This document shows, in pieces, positions 1-54,900 of a DNA stretch of 64,000 nt (its first letter is position 1; each line of letters starts with the position of its first letter). The notes beneath the pieces are model-generated. The model ran no database searches. It was not told the origin of the DNA and was given only the letters and a program-made list of their open reading frames with translations. Source of the DNA: Lanius collurio (Eukaryota; Chordata; Aves; Passeriformes; Laniidae); the NCBI GenBank assembly GCA_020086605.1, contig JACBWW010000051.1, forward strand, positions 3,116,860 to 3,180,859, given 5' to 3'. The translations under genes were made by a program, and so were the position numbers.

Positions 1-939
1 AGTTTTCTCATTAGACAAAGCTGAAAACTGTACTATGGGAATCAACATTAAAGATCCAGTGAGTTACCAGAACCCCAAGTTTCACATAAAATGCAAGTTT
101 ATTGGAAGTTAAAGAAATTGCCTCTCTTCCCAGTCACTCTTTTCATTTGAAACTCAGCGGAGTTTATTTGCAGCAAAGTATTGAACTCATTTGCTGCTCC
201 ATTACCAACATTGCTCTGTTAACATAAGCAAGTAGTTCTGGAGTAGTACAGAACAAACAAGCTGTTCCTTCAGAAGGCAGTAAGGTAGCTAAAAATACTT
301 TTTTTCTTTCCTAAATGAGGTCCTTCTGTGGACAGTCAAACCTCCTTCCTTTCTGCATGTTGTTAAAATGCAGTTCCTTCAGCATGTCACTGAAAGGCAG
401 CTATCATTTCCTGTCTTCTGTGGCAGCAGATGTAAATATTTTGGAGCTTTTTCCCTGTTCAGCCATTCTTATTGCACTTGTATCTCACAATCAGATTCAA
501 AGGCCTTGGGCCAAGTCTTCATTTTATGAATGTCAAGGAGAGCATTGCCACTGACTCCAGAGGGTTTCCCATTTTTCCTGCTTTGTCTTATTATCTGCCA
601 CAATGCAAACTCCACACCATAGTTCAAAAAGAGAAAAATGAAAGATTATACTTAATATTTTCTTTCCATTTCAGATTAATGTCCTTTAGTTGGTTTATTC
701 CTAGAAGAGGCAGATGAGTCCCTCTCTCTTTTACAAATCTTCATTTTAAATGAGATGTCAGTGTGGATTACTGGCATAAGTAGAATGTGATTGCAGAGCA
801 GTGAGAGGAGAGAGGCTCCAAATCTGTTTTCTCCTCTTAGGGCTGTTGAGGTGGAGCTGTGAATGATCTCAGGTAACACTGGGAAATTCACCTGCTTTTG
901 TCCTTACCATCACATGTCAAATCAAGACATGGGCTTAAT

Positions 940-1092
940 TGGTCTTTATCTTGGAAGTGTCCAAGGCCAGGTTGGAGGGGCTTGGAGCAACCTGGGACAG
1001 TGGGGGGTGTCCTTGCCCATGGCAGGGGGTGGCACTGGGTGAGTTTTAAGGTCCCTTCCAACCCAAACCAGCCTGTGGTTCTGTGATTCTTT
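940..1092 (+). mobile_element. CR1 LINE 3'-end fragment
   Basis: The stretch has the standard order of an avian CR1 tail: 'aaggccaggttggaggggct', then 'ggagcaacctggga', then 'aaggtcccttccaaccc', ending in the octamer-like 'ctgtgattct'. It is sense on the + strand and about 150 bp long, so it is a severely 5'-truncated copy with no coding capacity. CR1 is the dominant retrotransposon of birds. Confidence 0.85.
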
Positions 1093-4000
1093 ATGAACCT
1101 GTTTAGGGTTACTCTGGTGCATAAGCTGAAAAAACTTGAAACTCTTTAATTTATGTTTTTGTTATTTTTTTTTAATTGTTCTTTAAGGAGGAAGCCTAAC
1201 TGAAAAGTAAGGGCATTCTGGCATTGACTCACTTTTAAGGTCTCTTTAAATTGGAAATTGCTTCTGTTTTCTGAACCACGTTTGGATTACATAATTTGCT
1301 CACTGCGGCTGCTTCTAAAGCTACTATCTTCCCTTAATCAGTCCCTCAGTAATCTAATCATTATTAAGCATCTTTTGGAGGGATTAGAAACAGCTTTATT
1401 TTAAGACCTGTAATTGTGATTACAATATATAATCCCCCTAATAGACACATATCACCCATTTAATTCACCGTGGCTTTATTTTAGGAAATGAAGGCATTAC
1501 AGATGGTTTTTTGAGGAACAGCAGAGGATATGCTAGTTTTTAAGTTCCTATTTCTTTTGGCATATTGCATAAGGAAATCAGTGCTGTGGCTGTTCATACC
1601 CATCATTTTGCAATAACTATTTTATAATAATTTGCTTGTTCTTAAATAGAAGAATGTTTTTAGTATCTCAAAACAGTCTTCTTAAATTATGTGTGATTAG
1701 CTAAATTTCACCTTAGACGTTGGTGGTGCCTTCAGGTGCACAAGTCAATGGGATGCACAGCAAAACTCAGACATCTTTTCTAAAGTGGAATTTCACTAAA
1801 TGTTGGATGCAGTTGATATCCGTCACATTTGAGGAATGTTTGTCCTGAGTGCCTTGGGATAATTTGGGAGACAGATTTAAAAATCCTGCCCTCTGCAGAG
1901 GCAACCTTGGCAGGAGCCCATATTGCCCACCAGGCTTGCTCTTTCTAGGCTTTTCTTTTCCTTCTTTCTCTCTTCTCCCACCTTTTGCATCCATTCACAA
2001 TTGCTCATTTTTATGGTTTTTATTGGCAAGACAGTTAAAGTATGTAATCTCAGAGAAAGAAAAACAGAAAATAAGCAAAATTTTGCTAAATTTGTTTGTT
2101 TCAGATTTGATCAGGATGGAGAGGACAGGTGCAGGCAGGTTAAAAAAAAAACAAAAAAAAGCTTAAATGCAATCACTGCTTCTATCACTTCCCAGATCAC
2201 ATTTCTCCTCACAATGTAATTATCTGGTCTAAAATGGGTAGGAAAAGGAAAGGAAGCAACCCGTAGCAGTATAGAATACTAAGCTAAATAGAAATGAGGA
2301 ATTTCTTATTTGTTATGCAAAGTGGGACACTCTTTTTAAAATACATTTTAATGTCTTTTCCACTTGGCTTTCCAAAGAGACATGAGCATCTCTCAGAAGG
2401 CAAATTTTGCCCTTCAGTTTGTCATTCTATATCTTTAACCCCACCAGGAAGTACAGCTGGTGGTAATTCTGTTTGACACAATACATTAAAGATAACGAAT
2501 TAGAGAAAGCCAACTATCTGCTCCAGTATGAAATCTCTTCAATTCACAGGAAAAATACATTTCTAGTGAAGTTCACTGTCAGGACAGTGCACTTGACTGA
2601 TTGAAAGGCTGTTTATTTGAGTTGTCTTAGAAAACTCATCTCTGAAATTAGACAGAAGGAAAATAGAAAGAAAAGTGTCTTCCTGCAATAAACATTTAGA
2701 AAAAAATTGCTTTTAGAAAATTACAAATCCTGTGACTTGATACTGCATCAGGCTCGTGACATTTAAGATAATACAAGTATTTCACAGCACAAAAGCAAAT
2801 CATGTAATTTAGCTTGCCTCAACAAGCATTGCCTCAGCAGGGGTCTCTAATTCAGCACAGACAAAAGATTTTATGAAGTTCTCAATATAAATACCCAGAA
2901 TACTCTTGGCACAGAAAATACCTTCCCAGAGCCTGTACAATAGTCAGTCGTGGAACATTAAATGCAATCAGGAGATGAAATCTGTTGTGGATGGGGGCCA
3001 GAGTGAGTCACGTGGGCTCAGGTATAAAATCTGTATCAAAAGTAGGCACTCAAAGTTTGACAAGAGCTAGTGAGTGTGCTTGTATGTGATTGTGTTACAA
3101 CTTCAGGTCAGCCTCTAATGGCCTTGGCACTCATTAGGCAGCTTATCCTTCCCCTGTCCCTCGTGGGCCGTGGCACTGCAATAACTCCCTCTCACAACCC
3201 GGGCAGAAACGGAAGCAGGAAGCTCAATGACTGCAAATTCCTTGGTTTGAAAAGGCACCAGGATCCATGGAGGTGTCTGTGTACACCAGAGCTGGACAAA
3301 CGGGTTTTTTCAAGGTTGTCCTCGTCTTGCAGCCCTTTGGGTCAGCCTGGCTCGAGCAAGGAGTGGTTTGGAGTTGGAGCATCAATAATCCACAGGTTCT
3401 GAGGGACCCCCAAGCTCATGCATCGCTGCAGCTGCAGCTGCAGGGGGTTCCTCCAGCTCTCAGGAGGCTTTTCCTGGCTTCCAGAGCTCCGGGCAGCACG
3501 GGGGTACCGAGTGGGCCAGGGAAGGGGGGCTGGTGCTTCACCACTCTCATCTTCCAGGGTACTTTAAAACTTCACTGGGGAGATTTTGGGGCATTTGAAG
3601 GCACAACCAATCTCCTGGTTTATTCTACTTTACCACAATTTGGGATTTACAATCCAGCTTGTCCTGAAGGCAGTTTGGGTTACGAAATATTCTGTTGTGC
3701 TCACAGTTAGTTACAAAAGCCAGTGGTGTGATGAATGTCCTGATAGGTTACAAGGAGCCTTTACAGGGCTGGAGCAGAATTCCTGGAGCTACAGAAATAG
3801 AAGCATTTCCTTTCTTGTTAGCACCAGGAACTTCTGAGGAATTATTTTGAATGACACATGCCAATATAGATCACAGTAATTAGATCAGGCTACAAAAGTG
3901 TGAAAATTTGGGTTAAATATTAGATAAACTTCTGGTAATAAGATATACTGGGCTGTGGCATAGCCTGCCTGTGGAAGCAGTTTTGCACGCAGTTTTAGAG

Positions 4001-5446
4001 CTCAATTAAAATATTTCTGTGTTGGCAGAGAGAAGGCCTACTCTTTTGATAATCTGATAGAGCATCTCTAATTCTTTCACCTTGGGTATATTAATACTGC
4101 ACATAATTAAAATCGGATCATGATAAATTAACTAATTTGCCCTTAGAGTGATCAAAGACCCTTTTGCCCTCAGGGTTCGTAGTAGCTGCTGTTTCCCCCC
4201 TCCCCACCTCCATTTTAATCATCAGTCTGAAATGTTTATTGGAAGAAGAAAAATTTCCAGGAATTAGGCTCTGAAAGTCCCCAGCTCCTGCAGCTAGTGA
4301 AGTGTAAGGATGCCCTCTGCTGAGCGTGGGCTCGGGAGTTTTGGGTTGGAAACAGAATTGTCCCTTGCTGGGTACAGAAAGCATTGTCTCAGAGAGGTCA
4401 AAGTTCACTCATTCTGATGTGCATCATGAATTGAACCTGAAGCACAACCTGCAGGTGCTTGAAGAAGTGTGGAAACTGTAGATAATTTAGTCATTGGGGT
4501 TTTAAAAACCCCAATAGCTCAAGCATCAATTTTCTGCAGGAAGGTGTAGCACCTTTCTAATTCTGCAATCCAGTAACCTGGGCATGGTGAGAAATATATT
4601 CAGTGATGAAGGAACACTGATGCTGAGAGGTTCTAAATACATTACAATAGTAATGGGGTAAAATATATCACCATTCCTCCTGAGAGCTTTTTTTGTCCTA
4701 ATGATGGTCAAGAAGAATAAAATAATAAGGCAGTCAAGGCAGTCACAAATATGACATGCATGAGTAGGTTAATCTACTGTCAAGTAATTCTTTAAAGTTT
4801 TCTCTTTTTTTGTGTAGTTAAGTCTGCCAAAAGCTTGTGGAACAGTTCACAGAAAGTTGAGAAATATGTGTATTCATTAGCAAAGTGACCTCTTTAAGAG
4901 GGATAGCATGCCACTTGCTTCATTTCTGAAAAGATTTGAGAATTCAGAAAAGCCACTAACAGCAATGGAGAGCTAATCCTGTGCTGCCAGTTTAAATCAG
5001 ATCAAAATTTCCTATTTCTTTCTTCTCAGTTAAGGCCAAATCAGGATTTGTTTTGGTCTCAAACTGTTGGAGAAGGTTCAGCACCATCTTAGCTCCCTCT
5101 CCAGTCTCCTCCCTTTAGCATGCAGAGTATCAGAGAGGTCACTGCCCACTTGAAACTCAGCTGTGTATCCCATGAAAAGCAGCAATATTTTAGTGAGGCA
5201 AGTGGTGAGAGTTTGTCATTGAATTACCCATATAAATAATTCAGCATACCTGAGGAAATTTGGAGGATGACAAGCTCTGAAATGTGTATTAAAACCCAAA
5301 GTACTGAATTCTAATTAAAATTTATGCTAATAGCAGAATTTTCTTTTACAGAAGGTACTTTTTTTCTACCTCTGGTTTTAATCAGCTGAGTCTAATGCAA
5401 ATAAATGATTCTATAACAATTTACTTCATATATAACAGTACAGTAT

Positions 5447-5727
5447 AGCTGGAGAAATGGGCTGAGAGAAACCTCATGAAGTGCAAGGTCCTGCACCTGA
5501 GGAGGAACCACCCCAGGCACAAATGTGTGCTGGGAGACACTTCCTTGTCCAGTGACTGAGCACTGGAGCAGGGTGCCCAGCGAGGCTGTGCAGTCTCCCT
5601 CCTCAGAGTCATTCAAAAGCTGTCTGGGGATGGACCTGGGCAACCAGAATCTGGTGGCCTTGCTTGAGCAGGGCTGGCCCTGATCACCTCCAGATGTCCT
5701 TGCCAATCACAGCCATTCTGTGATAGG
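5447..5727 (+). mobile_element. CR1 LINE 3' fragment
   Basis: The sequence runs from 'ggagaaatgggctgagagaa' through 'tgcaaggtcctgcacctg' and 'gactgagcactggagcaggg' to 'agccattctgtgatag'. This is the end of CR1 ORF2 followed by the 3' UTR, sense on +. It is diverged and internally deleted, so it is an old copy. Open frames on the opposite strand here are shadows of the repeat. Confidence 0.85.
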
Positions 5728-8184
5728 AGTCCAGATAGCAAATCAGGCAAACATGAACTAAAACCAGGTATATTCTGACAGTAACCAATACTCTTTCATG
5801 CATGGAGTCAGAGTTTTCAGAGCAGCAAAGTCAATAATAGCATCAGCTGGGGATGTGAGCAGCACAGTGGTGTCTAAGCCTTTGATACCAAGCAGCAGTG
5901 CCCAGGGCATGGCTGTGTGTGCTGAACAGACCCAGACCTTGGTGCTGCTGTTGCAACAGCCTGGATCAGCTAGTTTACATAAGGTAAAAATATCCTCAAT
6001 CCTGAATCCTGTCCTCTGAGAATAAATTAATACAGGGGAATAAAGCCATATAAGTAATAATGTTCTAAAAAGTGAATTGTGTTATGCTCTATGCCTGTCT
6101 TTTCAAAATACTATTGTAAGCATCTGAAAGCATCTGAGTCTGAATTCACAGATCTGCAGCAAAACCTTCTTACATGGAAAGAATCACAGGCAGCTTTCTC
6201 CCTGCTGTTGAATGGAGATGTTTCCAGCCTCCCAGGTCCTGAACTGGCAATTCAGAGCAGTTTGATTGCCTGCCTGATTGTTTGTGAGATAACGGTGAGA
6301 TTGGCAGTGGCAGGGTAATTTACTGAAGATTGCAATGTCAGACAATATCCAAGGGGGCTCCTGAGCATAAAGATGTGATTCACATGACTGACAGGAGCCT
6401 AAGGGATTGATATGCCCATTCCCACTTCATGGTCATCACAAGTGTTTGGCTACGGCATCCCATAATCTGCTGCATGATGAGGTCATTACAGACATAACTT
6501 ATGCTCACCTCTAATAACAGGTATAGCAAAAATATGATGCAGCTTGAATAGGTTAATGTAAATTTGTCAAAGGGAGTAATTTATATCCTGTGTTTTTCCT
6601 CCTCTGTTGTTTCTACTGTGGTGATAGGATTTTCTTACTCATCTGAGTAACAGAACTGAGTGGAGTAAACAGTGGGCAAATCTCAGTTCAGAGTTGTGGA
6701 GGTCTCACAGACTGAGAGAGAATGCAGGATGCTGAGTTCTCAGAGCTTAATAGGAAAACTGCCTTGAGTTATACCCTGAAGCTAATGATGTCCTTAGAAT
6801 GATTATATAAAGTGGGTAGGAAATGAACTGTAGCAAGACAGAAAGTTCCTACAGCCACGTTGGAGAGGATTTCAAGATGAATGCAGCTCTTAATGTGAAT
6901 AGGCGAGTGACCTTAAAGCAACATATAGTTTTCACAACAAGGTAGTTTGTCTGACTTAAATGTCCTTAGAGGCCTGAATGAAACATTGTCAGCATACCTT
7001 GGCAATTTTGTTTTTAAATCAGGTCAGGCACAGTCATTTCAGGGACACACAATGGGTTGGAAATACAAGGCTAATTGTAAAAAACAAAGGAAGTTTTTCA
7101 TAGTTTTAGATTGGTTTTTTCCTTTAGGTTGTTGTTTTTCCAGTTATTGCTGATCTGTTGTGCACTTGAAAATCCTAAAAATGCATGAGTCATGATCTTA
7201 ACTGAAGGTACTTTTGTCTGCTTCCCTACTGGAATGCTCTCTTGTGTATAATGCTCAGTGTATGCCCAGGCCATATTTGTATTCAAAAATCAGATTGGCT
7301 CACCTTGGGAAGTGTCTGAAGGTTTACAGACATAAGTAGATCGCAGACTGAACTCCTGATTCTTGCCAGAGTAGATGTTTCTAAATTGTTAGAGATGATA
7401 ATATTTTAAAGCAAATGGTCATTAATTTCTAAATCACAGTAGAACTCCATAGAGAGAACATAGTTAAGTAATGAAGAGATGACCATAGAATCGTTACTGT
7501 AAGTGCTAAAAATACTTATTTATCTAAGTATACAGATTGATCTCCCCCTTGATTCTCTTTTAATTTCTGGTGTTAAAATTCTGGTTTTGTCTTAAAAAAG
7601 CATCTTAAGATGGACAACCTAATCTGTAATATGATGACTGAACCCATCAGCTTTGTGACTGATCCTTCCTTACCCAAGCACACACACAAGTTGTGAGCCA
7701 GGTAGCCATGGGAGGTGGGAGTTCCAGCAGCCCTTCCCTAGGAAATGCCAACATGGCTGCAGTGCAATTTTTATTTTACTTAGGCTATGATGACTTTGTC
7801 ATCCCCATCTCCTCTCAGCTTCTCAAACAGAACAAATGAAATCAAACAGCATAATTCTCAAGACAGAAAAAAAACCCCAGCCAAACAAGCAAGTAACCTA
7901 AACAAAAATCCTTTATTCCTTCCAATTCCTTTTGCCTAATGTCAGCCCTTGACAGATTTCTTGGGATTTATTCTCTTCTAACACTGGTTTACATTAATTG
8001 TAGTGTTTTTTAACCAGTGTGCTCTAAAGCATCATCCACCTGGCACTGCTGACTGAATTACCAGCTTTAGGGTTTAGGGATGGTACGCAGAAAACCTTAA
8101 CAGTTTTTCCCAGTGCCCTGAGCTTTCCGTGGGTATTATTGCTCCACAGCACTGTGCTGGATCTCAGTGCCTGTTACCTTTCAG

Positions 8185-50770
<42,586 letters not shown>

Positions 50771-51935
50771 CAAATTAACCTGCTGTCATCCTTTGCTGGA
50801 TGAATCAGTAGTCATAACTGTTATCTCCTCTCCTAAGGAGATGAAGACCTAAATGGGGCACTAGGCTGAGCTACTCTGGGATAGTAAGTGGCAAAAAAGC
50901 TCATATTTTTTGAGTTAAATGCTACTGTTCAAGTGATTAAAAACCACATCCTGAAGTGGACTAAAGCCAGACTGAAAACTCTTAACCGTACAAATTAAAA
51001 AGTACCCCGAAATATTACCCACTTGTTCTGGGTCTAAAGAAAAACAAAAAGAAGGCCTCGTATTGTATTACCTCACTCCATTCACATGTGAGCAAACTAA
51101 GAAATCCAAGTGGGCCACTTTCACTAACCAGCTGATGAAACACAGATGATTCAGACTGCTTGTTTGATAAATATCCAAGAGGTTTTCATTTAAAGCAAAA
51201 TACAGGTGCATTTAAAACATGACTTTGGGGTGATTTGTGTGTAGCAACTGGAGGACAAATGAAATGCAAGTGAGAGCGCACTGGAAATAGCAAAGGAAAA
51301 TATATTTAAAAGTAACAAAACCACACTTGCACTCTGACCCTCCATTTGTCTGGCCTGAAGCTTAACTTATTCAAAGAGGGCAGAGTGTAAAGTTACATTC
51401 AAAATGGTGGCTATAAATCACTACAGATAAATTTCATACTCTGTTTGTCTTTGAAGATTTCCATTGTGGACAGTATAACACAGTTACAGGGTGTAGTCTG
51501 TTTAGATTCAGTAGTTTGTTGGTATCAGTTCCAGTAGAGCTGTGGGCATTGTGTTACACTATTGCAAATGGGCACCACGTCAGATCACCCTGTACATACA
51601 TCAGCCAGAAGGCACAATCACTGTTTCAGATTTAAAAATTATTAGTGTGTTTGTTTGGTCGAGAAACTGAGACAATCACATTACAGTCACCACAAAAAAA
51701 AAAAAATTCCAAAAAAAACCCAAAAAAAAAAAAAAAAAAAAAAAGAAAAGAAAAAAAAAGTCTAATAAGAACTTTGGTACAAGAACTTTTTTGTAATATA
51801 CATGTATGAATTGTTCATTGAGTTTTTATATTAATTTTAATTTGCTGCTAAGCAAAGACTAGAGACAGGCAAAGATAATTTATGGCAAAGTGTTTAAATT
51901 GTTTATACATAAATAAAGTCTCTAAAACTCCTGTG
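50771..51935 (+). other. TENM2: TENM2 3' UTR (predicted)
   Basis: The region runs from the stop codon to about 18 bases past the AATAAA at 51912-51917, about 1.17 kb. It is AT-rich, with A-rich tracts at 51691-51759 that could cause internal priming in cDNA. Later AATAAA hexamers at 54620 and 56757 could support longer isoforms, but nothing else argues for them. Confidence 0.75.
51912..51917 (+). terminator. TENM2: Polyadenylation signal AATAAA
   Basis: This is a canonical hexamer 1.14 kb after the stop codon, followed within 40 bases by a GT/T-rich stretch ('gaattagttgtcttcc') that could serve as the downstream element. It is the first AATAAA after the stop codon. Confidence 0.75.
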
Positions 51936-54900
51936 AATTAGTTGTCTTCCATTGCAAAATCTTGTAAAAGTGATTCGTGTCTGGCTGTCGCCTTAATGTA
52001 CAGAGCATTTTATATGTGGAAATGACTTCTTGTGGTTCCATGGATCCTGCAGGCAGCTGGTCCTTTGATCTCTGGGCAAGCAAAGTCCTTCACACTCATC
52101 ACCCAAAAATCTGTTTAGGACACTGGAGAAAATTGCTAAATGCTTTAGAAACTCTCTCTCTGCACCTCATGACTAGCAACACTCAAACTGCTGTGTTTCA
52201 ATTCTGGAATTAGTTTAATTGCACTGAAGTAACCTCTAAACATTTTGAAAGTGTAGTAACATAATTTTAAATGGTACATGCAAGACTGTGCTGTGAGCCA
52301 GGAAGTCTCCATGAAATCTGTCTTCTTTGGGAGATTGCTTATTTCTACCACATTTAAAAATGGGAGGTAAGATCAAAGCCCCTCTCCTAAGCAAACAGTC
52401 ACTCCTGGTGATGATAAAAGGGAGCCATCCATCACCCAGAGCCCTACCGCTTTAATCTCATTTAAGTATGTAGCTGGGGAGCTCTACTTAATTTTGAGAA
52501 CAGTTTTGCTTTTGGGGTTGCAAATGAGGTTTTTAATGATTCATGATACCAACAGAGATGCTCGAGTTGATTATGGGCATAAATTCACTCCAGGGCATTT
52601 TTAAAGCTGAACAGTTCAGTGCCTGTGTGGTGCAACACCTGGAGCACTCAGAAAGCACATTCAACTTTTTCTGTGCAAGCAAGAGCCACACTACTCTGAC
52701 CAGGGGTTACACCTACATGTTCACCCCATGGGCACCCCCAGCCCTGTTACTCATCCTCTGAAGAGGAAGTCTGGCTGCATTTTCTGATTTAAGTCCTGAT
52801 CAAGGCAGGTGTTTTCTTTGCTGAAGGACTTGGAGTGCTGTTACATTAGTCTGTTACTTACAAGTGAAATCTCTTAAGGAAGTGTTTTTTTAATGGAGGC
52901 ATAAAACATGAAATCACAAGGTGGAGACACTTTACATTACTGCAGTTTGTCTGGATTACCTGGTAAACTGCTCAGCTCTTTTTTGGGGATAGAATTTTTC
53001 TCGCAGTTTGAAAGGGTTGAAATGAGAACCTGTTGCACAGTCCCCAGTGTCCTTCCTTCTGTTACCATTCTCCTAAAGCTGAAACAGAACTGGAGATTCT
53101 GCTACTTCAAAAGGGAACTCAGTTAAGCTAAAAGGGAAGCATCCTTTGAATATTAATGGGTATCAGAGCAGATGTAACAAATTTCAGGGGATGCACACCC
53201 TATTCATCTCCTTTGCAACTAACATACACCATCAGGATGTTCCTAAACACAGTTTTGAGAGGTTCTGCTAAATTCTCACCAGAGATCATCAATCCAGGGC
53301 TAGCTGTAGTTTCCAAAACCTGTGTGCAGCTTAGTACAGGTCCTGTGGAAAGCCCCAGAAAGACACTTGAGCTCTGAGGCCCAGCTTCCCATCGTGCTGG
53401 AGCTGACCAAGTGACCAGTTGCTGGTCACTCCCAGCTCTGCCCCTCGGCTCTGCCGCTTCACTTGCCTTGTGTCCCATACAGACTCACAGCTTCACTCCC
53501 ATCTACACAGACTACCCAGCCTGTCCTTTTGGCAAGTGAACTGCACTGTGTCCAGTGACTTATAGAACCTTGTGTGGTGCATCAAAGAGATTGGAAGAAT
53601 TGCTGTATTTTCTGTAATTATGACAAAACAGCAAAACTCTCTCATGTATGGAAAAAACAGCTGATTGGTTGAGCCCATCATAAAGGGTTTTCACTTAACA
53701 AATGAGGGAGATAACTGGACTGGTGTGGCCATGGCCAGCTCTCTTGTGGTCCCATTTGGGTTTCCCATTTCTTGAGACATCTGTTTCTCCCTCTTTCTTT
53801 CTACAACCTTCCCTTTCCTCAGCTCCCTCAAACTGGTATCTTCCTCTCAAAGCTCTTGCTTTTCCTCTCTCTTCCTTGCTACACTTTTCCATATGGAATT
53901 GATGCTTAATCTAAAGCACTGCCAAGGAGATGTGAACTGGATTCTTCTCATGAGGGAGTAGGTATGCAGTGGCTTTACCAGTCACACTGTGTCTGTGTCC
54001 CCAGTAGCACCATGACCAGGACAGAGCAAGGGCACCCATCAAAGGACCTGGCCTGGGAAGCACTCCTGGCAGTGGGAACGCACAGAGCACAAGCTCAGGC
54101 CAGCCTAAGTACCATGAACATGGGTTTGCTCTCCCAACTCACTTGAGTGCAAGCTGAGTTGTTTGCAGAGAGAACAGGAATCCAAGAACAGGCTTCTGCT
54201 TGACACTAAAACCAGATGGAGAATCAGCATTAGAGTACATTTCCTTTTTTCCTATTGGATTGCTGTAACTGAAGGAATTTAGTATTTATAACTTTGCATT
54301 TCAGCTTGGAAAAAACCCCTTGTTTTGTTTCCTGACTTAGCTCACAGTAGATTGGCTGTGGGAGTAGGCACATATCTCAGCACACCCTGCCCCTCACCAC
54401 CACGGGTGTTTTGCCTCTCAGCATGGCACCCATGGCACTTTGGCCACATGATGGCAGTTCTGCCTACAAGACACTGAGAGGCACCAGCCTTTGCTTCCTG
54501 GCACTGCCTTGCCCACACCAGTCCCTGGCAGTCCCCTGTCAGCCTTCCTTAGAGGGTTGGTGCCTCCCAGATTAAGGCACACAGGTGTTCTTCCTAAAGC
54601 CAGGCCAGACAGTGGATCCAATAAATAAATATACAGAAGGAAGCCTTTAGGCCTTTTTTTTTTTTTTGCTACCTATAGTGCAGTGGCTGACACAACAGCA
54701 CACACTGGGCTCTCAGAGTGCACAGAGCCACACTGAAAGCAGTATGAGAGCCTGGCTCTGGTACTTGCAGTTCTCACCTCCTATCCCTTGGGAAATGCAG
54801 CCTCTCAGAAGTTTCATGATAGAAATGACTGTGCCAACACCATTCTGCCTTTGTAAGCCAAGCCCCTGATCTTCATGTAGTCCAGGCTCATCACTGCTGT

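Larger units (their letters stand above)
1..8184 (+). other. TENM2: Intron upstream of the first visible TENM2 exon (partial)
   Basis: This AT-rich stretch holds no exon I can recognise. I looked for EGF-type cysteine spacing and for the expected preceding teneurin exon, which must end in a G that completes the split Asp codon at 8185, and found none. The open frames here are short, lack homology I know, and several run through CR1 sequence. Two CR1 fragments (940-1092 and 5447-5727) and a short A-rich tract near 2141-2160 are the only repeats seen. Confidence 0.7.

Noticed and set aside
1..8184. Further TENM2 exons (EGF repeats) in the first 8 kb
   Set aside because: I found no cysteine spacing, splice pair or frame that fits; the candidate open frames lie in CR1 or unstructured sequence.
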